Assembly: GCA_009776995.1 (NCBI GenBank)
Contig: WRMR01000107.1
Location: 1 to 11,577 of the forward strand
Direction of reading: 5' to 3'
DNA length: 11,577 bases
Source of the DNA: Planctomycetaceae bacterium
Lineage (GTDB): Bacteria > Planctomycetota > Planctomycetia > Pirellulales > Thermoguttaceae
In this document: one piece after another, positions 6,614-11,577 of the stretch
Layout of the letters: each line of letters opens with the position of its first letter
How positions within the stretch are numbered: the first letter of the stretch is position 1
Program-made: the position numbers and the translations under genes
The notes under the pieces: generated by a model
The model's input: only the letters and a program-made list of their open reading frames with translations
Told to the model about the DNA's origin: nothing
Databases searched by the model: none

Positions 6614-7606
6614 TTACTGCACCATGGCCCAATAACGAATGGTCGTGTCGAAGCCACCGGAGATGAGACTGTTGAGTTGCTCATCGAAGCACAGGGTTGC
6701 GATGGTTCCGGTATGTCCGACCAGGTTGGTCATCTCACGTTTGCCGTTCAAATCCCAAAGCCGGATGATGTTGTCGCTCTCGCCCGAAGCAAGTACGCCC
6801 ATGCCGCAATATTGCAACGAAAACGTTCTGCCGTAATGTTCAGGAAGTACGGAAATCATGCTTCCCGTTCGGGGATTCCATAAGCTGATACGGCTGCCGT
6901 TTGTCCCGAGGGCAAGTTGGCTGCCGTCCGGGCTGAAGGCCAAAGCGTTGACCCGGCGGCCATCGCCCTTGATATTGGCCGCTTCACCCCCGGTGTCCAA
7001 TCGCCAAACCCGGACCACGCCATTGCGTCCGCCTGCGGCCAAAAACTGGGCGTCCGGCGAAAATTTCAGTGCCGTCATGCTCTCCGACGGCGCGGAAAAA
7101 CGGTATAAGAGTCTCTGGGTGGTCATATCGAAACAATACACGACCGGGTCGAAACCGCTCACGGCAATTTTCGTGCCGTCCGGGCTGAAGACGAGTTTCC
7201 TGGCCCCGACCACCTTTTCGGGAAGGGTCTGCGGAGTTCCCAACGAGGCAAGATTCCAGATTTTGATCTGGCCGTCCTGTCCTACCGTGACGATCTGGTC
7301 ACTCACCGGGCTGAACACCGCACTGCGCACCCAGCCGTCATGGGCTTTGAACTCCTGCCGTAATTCGCCGGTTTTAGCTTCCCAAATTCGGACAAAATGG
7401 TCATCGCCGGCTGTCACCATCAGGCGACCATCATGCGACAGGGACACTTCCGAAATCACAGGCCGCTTGTCAACTTCCTGAACTGAAAGCTCGACGACCA
7501 GACTCGGCTGTTTTTCGATGGGATTCGTTGCCAAAACCGTTCCGTTCAGCCACAAAAACGAAACGAATATCAATAGTATCCTGGCCATTGGAATCAATAT
7601 CTTCAT
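6614..7606 (-). CDS. Secreted seven-bladed WD40-repeat protein
   Basis: The protein begins MKILIPMARILLIFVSFLWL, a positively charged start and hydrophobic stretch ending near LA-TNP, a plausible Sec signal peptide of about 26 residues. The rest is almost entirely WD40 repeats. Seven can be counted, each with an FSPDG-like turn and an (I/V)(R/K)xW end: RIWEA, KIWNL, YCFDM, RVWRL, SLWNP, RLWDL and RYWAM. Seven blades make one closed beta-propeller, so this is a complete stand-alone domain with no kinase or cytochrome fusion. It is probably a periplasmic or extracytoplasmic scaffold, with partner unknown. The ATG at 7604-7606 is preferred, with GGAG 10 bases upstream. In-frame TTG codons at 7610-7615 sit too close to that GGAG. 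The gene is divergent from the adaptor gene and 237 bp upstream of the giant surface-protein gene. Confidence 0.85.
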   Translation of the reverse strand: MKILIPMARILLIFVSFLWLNGTVLATNPIEKQPSLVVELSVQEVDKRPVISEVSLSHDGRLMVTAGDDHFVRIWEAKTGELRQEFKAHDGWVRSAVFSPVSDQIVTVGQDGQIKIWNLASLGTPQTLPEKVVGARKLVFSPDGTKIAVSGFDPVVYCFDMTTQRLLYRFSAPSESMTALKFSPDAQFLAAGGRNGVVRVWRLDTGGEAANIKGDGRRVNALAFSPDGSQLALGTNGSRISLWNPRTGSMISVLPEHYGRTFSLQYCGMGVLASGESDNIIRLWDLNGKREMTNLVGHTGTIATLCFDEQLNSLISGGFDTTIRYWAMVQ

Positions 7607-7865
7607 AGTCAACAATCTCCGTGGAGTGAAATGTTGTACACTCTTTTTTTCCAGTAAAATCCTTACAAATAACCTATATTACGAATTTATGTACAATTGT
7701 CTTTCTTGAAGTCGCATACAAAACCTATTCTTTATCATCGGCTATGCAGACACGAAAATGACGAAAGAAAGTGGATTTTTACTTTTTTGCTCTAAAAAAA
7801 CCTTGACACATTGACACTTGAAATCGCCCGTATTGCCAAAACGCTCTAATTTGAGATAATTCTTG

Positions 7866-7893
7866 TTGCACCAAACGATTTGCACCAAACGAT
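7866..7893. repeat. Perfect 14-bp tandem duplication
   Basis: TTGCACCAAACGAT occurs at 7866-7879 and again immediately at 7880-7893 with no mismatch. It lies about 45 bp upstream of the candidate adaptor promoter. This position would suit a regulator-binding site, though a chance replication-slippage duplication is equally possible. Confidence 0.75.
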
Positions 7894-7936
7894 AAATATC
7901 TTTTCCAATTCGTTTTCCACTTTTCAATTTTATTTA

Positions 7937-7964
7937 ATGACAATGAAAATCTTTTGTGTATAAT
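7937..7964 (+). promoter_or_regulatory. Candidate promoter of the adaptor/ABC genes
   Basis: ATGACA (7937-7942, five of six to TTGACA), a 16-base spacer and a perfect TATAAT (7959-7964) form a sigma-70-like promoter. Transcription would start near 7971 and leave a 5' leader of about 150 bases before the ATG at 8122. The region is AT-rich, so a chance match is possible. Confidence 0.4.
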
Positions 7965-8060
7965 AAATAATTGTTCGATTCCGTTGATTCATCCCATTGT
8001 TGCCGACAAGTGAGATAAGAAACTTTTTGTTGGTCCATTGGTTAGATAACAATGTGGTGT

Positions 8061-8090
8061 TTTGCGTTTCTTGAACCACGTTTGCGTTTC
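8061..8090. repeat. 10-bp direct repeat with 20-bp period
   Basis: TTTGCGTTTC is present at 8061-8070 and 8081-8090, in the predicted 5' leader of the adaptor gene. Identical decamers on nearly the same helix face can mark a regulator-binding site. No regulator gene is nearby. Confidence 0.45.
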
Positions 8091-8121
8091 CAGCCTTTGA
8101 TAGATAGACTTTTTTACTCCC

Positions 8122-10035
8122 ATGCAAAATATTCAATCTAACGATAATCAATACATAACGTCGGCAATCGTCAAACCCGCCCCGAAAAAGAGTGTGTTTT
8201 TGGTCATGGTGATGATCGTCGGCGTCATGCTTGTTTTGGGAATCGTCCTGGCATTTGCATGTTTTCGCTTGTTTGCAGGCGATTCCACCTCACCGTCGGG
8301 CGTCATTTTCGAGGAAGTCAAACGTGGTGTTTTTGTCCACGAAGTCACCGATCGCGGCAATGTCGAAAGTGCTCAGAACGAAGATATTCGCTGTCAGGTG
8401 GAAAGCTCGACCGGGACTCTGATCGTCTGGATCATCCCCGAAGGAACTCTTGTCGAAGAAGGCGAAGTGATTTGCCGTCTTGACCCGTCCAATTTGGATG
8501 AACGAACCGCCAAGCAGGAAATCACCACACAGAACAGCAAGGCCACGCTCGTCCAGTCGGAAGCCAATTTGAAAATTGCGGTATTGTCCTTGGAGGAATA
8601 TGAAAAGGGAACCTTTCCGAAAGAAGAACAAACCATTAAGAACAGAATATTAAAAGCTGAAGAAGACTGGAGCCGGGCAACAGAAACACGGGGTTATACG
8701 GAAAAACTTTTGGCCCAGGGTTATGTAACCGAATTACAGTTGAAAGCGGACAAAGCCAAGGAAGAGCAGCTCCAAAACGATTTGGTTATCGCAAAACTGG
8801 AATTGGAAGTTTTGCAGAAAATCACGAAAGAAAAAAAACTTGAGGAACTGAACGCCGACATTGTGACGGCAGAAGCAAAACGTGCTTCTGATAAACTGAG
8901 TTTTGAAATCGAGAACACGCGATGGGAATACTTAAAAACCCAGTTGGCCAATTGTACGATTCGTGCCACCAAAGCCGGACAGGTGGTTTACGCAACGCCG
9001 AACACTCCTTGGCGGCGTGACAACGAAATTATCAAGGAAGGCAACAGTGTCCGGGATCGTCAGGTGGTCATTCGTCTGCCCGACCCGCGGCAGATGCAGG
9101 TGGCGGGCATGGTCAACGAAGCCAGCGTTTCCCTGGTCAAAGTGGGGCAGCCCGCGACGATCACGCTCGAAGCAATGCCCAGCCATGTTTTTACCGGAGT
9201 TGTCAAGCAGGTCAATGACTTTCCTGAACCGGACGGGATGATGGGTTCCATGACCAAGGAGTACAAAACGATTGTCTCCATGGACGATCTGGACAGTTTG
9301 CCGCCGAACTTGCGAGCCGGGATTCGGCCGGGTTTGACGGCCCAGATCAGAATTGACGTGACCGATCCGAATAATGAAGCATCACCAATCCTGGTGCCGG
9401 TGCAGACCCTGTTTGAACACGCCGGCAAGTATTATTGCATCACGTATGAAAACGGCAAATGGGAGAAGATTGAGGTCGAGGTCGGTGCAACCAACGACAA
9501 AGAGGTGATTATCAAAAGTGGACTGACCGAAGGACAGCGTGTCGTGCAAGGTGCCTGGCGGTACATCACTCACGTCTTGACCGAAGAGGAACGAACCGGT
9601 GCAAGGGAATTTGGTGTCGGCGGTGCCCGACAACGACGTGGCGGACCGGGTGGGCCAGGCGGTGGAGCAGGTGAACCGGGTGCCCCCGGTGGGCCAAGTG
9701 GTTTTGGTGGTCCAGGCGAACCGGGTAATGGTTCTGCCGGCGGCCCGCCACGTGGTCCGGCAGGGGAACTTGGCAGTGATTTTGCGCGACCCGGCGGCGG
9801 ACCACCGGGTGAGTTTCCCGGTAATGCGCCCCCAAGGGGGCAATTCCCCGATCCCGGCGATGGTCCGAGGAATAACCGCCCTGACAATAACCCCGGATTC
9901 CAGCCTCCTGCCTCCCGCTTTGATGGTGATATGAGGGATACTGAAGGCACGGGCAATAGCGGTGGCCGTGGTGAAGGAGGCCGCCGACCTCCGGGCGGTG
10001 GTGGCGACCGCCCCAATCGTCCACCGGTTGAATAG
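8122..10035 (+). CDS. HlyD/MacA-family periplasmic adaptor with Gly/Pro-rich tail
   Basis: The 637-residue protein is a membrane-fusion (adaptor) subunit that would link an inner-membrane transporter to an outer-membrane channel. A short cytoplasmic start is followed by one transmembrane helix (about 25-51). The first half of the lipoyl-like domain spans about 78-125 (EGTLVEEGEVICRLDPSNLD). A long charged coiled-coil hairpin covers about 128-275. The second lipoyl half and beta-barrel region run from about 276 (TIRATKAGQVVYATP) through LPDPRQMQVAGMVNEASVSL. A membrane-proximal region ends near LTEGQRVVQGAWRYITHV. Residues 498-637 are an unusual Gly/Pro/Arg-rich, partly collagen-like low-complexity tail. 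The ATG at 8122 has no Shine-Dalgarno; it is chosen because it precedes the membrane helix and no in-frame upstream start is visible. The ABC ATPase follows 80 bp downstream, so the pair probably works together. The substrate is unknown. Confidence 0.88.
   Translation: MQNIQSNDNQYITSAIVKPAPKKSVFLVMVMIVGVMLVLGIVLAFACFRLFAGDSTSPSGVIFEEVKRGVFVHEVTDRGNVESAQNEDIRCQVESSTGTLIVWIIPEGTLVEEGEVICRLDPSNLDERTAKQEITTQNSKATLVQSEANLKIAVLSLEEYEKGTFPKEEQTIKNRILKAEEDWSRATETRGYTEKLLAQGYVTELQLKADKAKEEQLQNDLVIAKLELEVLQKITKEKKLEELNADIVTAEAKRASDKLSFEIENTRWEYLKTQLANCTIRATKAGQVVYATPNTPWRRDNEIIKEGNSVRDRQVVIRLPDPRQMQVAGMVNEASVSLVKVGQPATITLEAMPSHVFTGVVKQVNDFPEPDGMMGSMTKEYKTIVSMDDLDSLPPNLRAGIRPGLTAQIRIDVTDPNNEASPILVPVQTLFEHAGKYYCITYENGKWEKIEVEVGATNDKEVIIKSGLTEGQRVVQGAWRYITHVLTEEERTGAREFGVGGARQRRGGPGGPGGGAGEPGAPGGPSGFGGPGEPGNGSAGGPPRGPAGELGSDFARPGGGPPGEFPGNAPPRGQFPDPGDGPRNNRPDNNPGFQPPASRFDGDMRDTEGTGNSGGRGEGGRRPPGGGGDRPNRPPVE
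9613..10032 (+). other. Gly/Pro-rich low-complexity tail of the adaptor
   Basis: The last 140 residues of the adaptor consist mostly of G, P, R, N and E. They include short collagen-like Gly-X-Y runs such as GEPGAPGGPSGFGGPGEPG. The coding DNA becomes strongly GC-rich with many GGT/GGC and CCG repeats, which also opens long spurious frames on the opposite strand. Such tails are disordered. In the adaptor topology this one would lie in the periplasm. Confidence 0.8.
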
Positions 10036-10115
10036 TGACAAGTTTCGAGTGACATGAATCCAGTAACTCCAAAACTCATCCCATCCAATTCCAATCTCCT
10101 CACTTGCACCAAATA

Positions 10116-10802
10116 ATGCTTGCCGCAAAACTCGAACATGTTGCCAAAGAATACGTTCTCAAAAGTGAGACGGTTCGCGCGCTGCGCGGCGTGAGTTTTG
10201 ACGTGCCGGAAGGCGATTTCGTGGCCATCATGGGGGCATCCGGTTCGGGCAAGAGTACGATGCTCAACCTGCTCGGTTGCCTTGACCGTCCGACGCGCGG
10301 AACGATTCACCTCGGCCATGACAACGTGACGACACTCGACGATGCCAGCCTTTCGACCATTCGGGCAACCCGTATCGGCTTTGTTTTTCAGGCGTACAAC
10401 CTGATCCAGCAATTGACCGTCATTGAAAATATCGAGGTGCCGCTGTACTACCAGGGGAACCTCAACCGCAATTCGCGTGACCGATGCGTCGAGTTGGCGA
10501 GTATGGTCGGGCTGGGCGACCGGCTCGATCATCGTCCGACACAGCTTTCCGGCGGCCAGCAGCAGCGCGTGGCCATTGCCCGCAGCCTGGTCAATGATCC
10601 GTATTTTATCCTGGCCGACGAACCGACGGGAAACCTCGACTCGGTGACAACAGCGGAAATTCTGGATTTGCTCGATCGGCTGAACAAAGAAGGACGCACC
10701 ATCATCCTTGTCACGCACGAAAATGACGTCGGTGAACGGAGCAAACGCATCATTCGCCTCAAGGACGGCCAACTGGAATCCGACCAACGACTGAGGAATT
10801 AG
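10116..10802 (+). CDS. MacB/LolD-type ABC transporter ATP-binding protein
   Basis: The 228-residue protein is a complete ABC nucleotide-binding domain that would hydrolyse ATP on the cytoplasmic face of a transporter. Visible motifs are Walker A GASGSGKST (40-48), Q-loop Gln92 in FQAYNLIQQLTVIEN, signature LSGGQQQRVAIARSL (from 144), Walker B YFILADEPTGNLD with Asp168/Glu169, and H-loop His201 in VTHEND. The GCLDRPTRG segment and overall length are typical of the MacB/LolD/FtsE group, which pair with FtsX-like permeases rather than ones with six-helix domains. An ATG at 10116 is preferred over the in-frame TTG at 10104, since the family begins near here; neither has a clear ribosome site. It follows the adaptor gene by 80 bp. 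No permease gene follows. The next gene is a small antitoxin-like one, so the permease must be elsewhere. Confidence 0.9.
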   Translation: MLAAKLEHVAKEYVLKSETVRALRGVSFDVPEGDFVAIMGASGSGKSTMLNLLGCLDRPTRGTIHLGHDNVTTLDDASLSTIRATRIGFVFQAYNLIQQLTVIENIEVPLYYQGNLNRNSRDRCVELASMVGLGDRLDHRPTQLSGGQQQRVAIARSLVNDPYFILADEPTGNLDSVTTAEILDLLDRLNKEGRTIILVTHENDVGERSKRIIRLKDGQLESDQRLRN

Positions 10803-10825
10803 GGACGGGGACTGGTCATTGGTGA

Positions 10826-10840
10826 ACAAAGCCTGACTTG
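10826..10840 (+). repeat. Short interspersed repeat B, copy 3 (degenerate)
   Basis: ACAAAGCCTGACTTG matches the minus-strand ACCAAGCCTGATTTG of the 1555-1576 copy at 13 of 15 positions. It lies 24 bases downstream of the ABC ATPase stop codon, again 3' of a gene. It is a short match, so chance is not excluded. Confidence 0.3.
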
Positions 10841-10879
10841 AATTTATCCAGTTCCTCAACACATGCAAATGGAATGGCC

Positions 10880-11071
10880 ATGAACACAAAAGTCGATATG
10901 ACCTACAGTATCTTGTGGGACGAAGAGCCGACCGAGGAGCAACTTCAAGTCATCATGGAGGAAGTGGCGGAAGAAGCGCGACGGGGACACGAAGAGCTTG
11001 CCAAACAAATCGTTCAAAACATTGAGTGTGAGTACCGTCGTGCCATTGTAGTCCAACGAGAACAACAGTAA
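10880..11071 (+). CDS. Small acidic helical protein, putative antitoxin
   Basis: The 63-residue product has no strong named-domain match that I recognise. After a short start (MNTKVDMTYSILWDEEP) it is one predicted amphipathic helix rich in Glu, Gln and Arg: TEEQLQVIMEEVAEEARRGH, then EELAKQIVQNIE. Small proteins with a 'PTEEQL..IM.EVAEEARR' segment are, from memory, often encoded directly upstream of zeta-toxin-like P-loop proteins of this type. Its TAA shares one base with the ATG of the downstream kinase (TAATG), which suggests translational coupling. The ATG at 10880 has a weak GGA 6 bases upstream. The ATG at 10874 (65 residues) is an alternative, and a TTG at 10838 is unlikely. An antitoxin role rests on position and style only. 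Confidence 0.6.
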   Translation: MNTKVDMTYSILWDEEPTEEQLQVIMEEVAEEARRGHEELAKQIVQNIECEYRRAIVVQREQQ

Positions 11072-11577
11072 TGGAAAACCCCAAGCTTTTTATTGTCGCG
11101 GGACCAAACGGTTCGGGGAAAACGTCCGTGACAGACAAGATGCTGAAACACGGATGGACTGAGGGTTGCGAATACATCAATCCCGACATCATTGCCAAAG
11201 ATTTGTTTGGCGACTGGAACTCGCCGGACGCTGTGATGAAAGCGGCACGCCATGCCGCCGCCAGGCGTGAGGATTGTATCACCCATGAACGCAGTTTGGT
11301 TTTTGAGACGGTGTTGTCCGCTCCCGACAAAGTGTCGTTCGTTCAACACGCAAAGCAAAACGGATACTTCATACGTTTGTTTTTTATTGCAACCGATCAT
11401 CCCCAAATCAACACGGCGCGTGTTGCGTATCGTGTTATGACAGGTGGACATGACGTCCCGATCCCAAAGATTATCAGCCGATACTTCAAATCCATTTCCA
11501 ATTGCAGTTTGCTCGTCCCGGTTGTGGACAGATTGTATGTTTATGATAATTCGTTGAAAACGCCTTTCCCCAATTAT
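11071..11577 (+). CDS. Zeta-toxin-like P-loop kinase (runs off right edge)
   Basis: From the ATG at 11071 the frame is open for 169 codons to the window edge. It starts MENPKLFIVAGPNGSGKTSV, with Walker A GPNGSGKT at residues 11-18. NPDIIAKDL (37-45), HERSLVFETVLS (72-83) and RVAYRVMTGGHDVPIPKIISRY (117-138, key residues Arg117, Arg121, Gly125-Gly126-His127, Arg137) are in the order expected for the COG4185 / zeta-toxin-like family. These are usually about 190-200 residues, so perhaps 20-30 residues are missing. Classical zeta and PezT toxins phosphorylate UDP-N-acetylglucosamine sugars and block wall synthesis. Whether this branch does the same is not established by the sequence. Its start overlaps the stop of the small upstream gene by one base, which suggests a toxin-antitoxin pair. 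No clear ribosome site is present, in line with translational coupling. Confidence 0.82.
   Translation, partial: MENPKLFIVAGPNGSGKTSVTDKMLKHGWTEGCEYINPDIIAKDLFGDWNSPDAVMKAARHAAARREDCITHERSLVFETVLSAPDKVSFVQHAKQNGYFIRLFFIATDHPQINTARVAYRVMTGGHDVPIPKIISRYFKSISNCSLLVPVVDRLYVYDNSLKTPFPNY

Larger units (their letters stand above)
7607..8121. other. AT-rich divergent intergenic region
   Basis: These 515 bases separate the WD40 gene (leftward) from the adaptor gene (rightward). They hold no credible coding sequence. Short open frames on the minus strand at 7742-7927 and 7930-8151 have no ribosome site and no recognisable product. The region is clearly more AT-rich than its surroundings, with A and T runs. 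It contains the TTGACACA/TTGACACT doublet near 7803-7818, the 14-bp tandem repeat, the candidate adaptor promoter and a 10-bp repeat with 20-bp spacing. It should carry the control signals of both flanking genes. Confidence 0.7.

Noticed and set aside
7742..8151. Two short minus-strand open frames (7742-7927, 7930-8151) in the divergent gap
   Set aside because: They have no ribosome site, odd composition, no recognisable motif and AT-rich promoter-like surroundings. They are probably chance frames.
10036..10115. Terminator or promoter between adaptor and ABC ATPase genes
   Set aside because: No hairpin, T-run or convincing promoter boxes are seen in these 80 bases. The two genes are most simply co-transcribed.
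9570..10889. 439-codon open frame on the minus strand, and another at 9382-10128
   Set aside because: They are antisense to the adaptor's Gly/Pro-rich tail and the ABC ATPase. The GC-rich low-complexity DNA lacks stop codons on both strands. The products show no family features.

Overview
The window most probably comes from a planctomycete, of the Pirellulales type or a close relative. The evidence is a 1594-residue secreted protein. It has a long basic N-terminal leader ending in an LEPR-XLL-like sorting motif (VEELERREMLA), then tandem SdrD_B-type domains, then VCBS/FG-GAP repeats. This combination is typical of planctomycete giant surface proteins. A secreted WD40 propeller, an ISAzo13-type transposase fragment and genes lacking clear Shine-Dalgarno sites fit the same picture. 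The assignment is inferred from protein style only.

Left half, all on the minus strand: the N-terminal 49 codons of an ISAzo13-family transposase run off the left edge (1-147). A non-coding stretch with a palindrome and repeat relics follows (148-427). Next come a stand-alone homocysteine S-methyltransferase (428-1306), a 279-bp gap with a candidate promoter and inverted repeats, and the giant surface protein (1586-6370, GTG start behind a perfect GGAGGT). A 243-bp gap with a large imperfect hairpin leads to a signal-peptide-bearing seven-bladed WD40 protein (6614-7606). These genes are separated by gaps of more than 200 bp holding hairpins, so they look individually transcribed rather than one operon.

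A 515-bp AT-rich divergent intergenic region (7607-8121) separates the two halves. It holds a candidate promoter, a perfect 14-bp tandem repeat and a 10-bp repeat spaced at exactly 20 bp.

Right half, all on the plus strand: a MacA/HlyD-like periplasmic adaptor with a 140-residue Gly/Pro-rich tail (8122-10035) is followed 80 bp later by a MacB/LolD-type ABC ATPase (10116-10802). These probably form part of a tripartite efflux or export system, but no FtsX/MacB permease or TolC-like channel is in the window. Next is a small acidic helical protein (10880-11071) whose stop codon overlaps by one base the start of a zeta-toxin-like P-loop kinase (11071 to beyond the right edge). This looks like a toxin-antitoxin pair.

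Several gaps share members of two short repeat families: a core CGTCGCTTACGTTCCGGG and a core ACCAAGCCTGAYTTGGTGA. They lie mainly just downstream of genes, often as hairpins, and are the main structure that the genes do not explain. I found no convincing wholly new system. The tailed adaptor, the repeat families and the toxin pair are the parts most worth checking.
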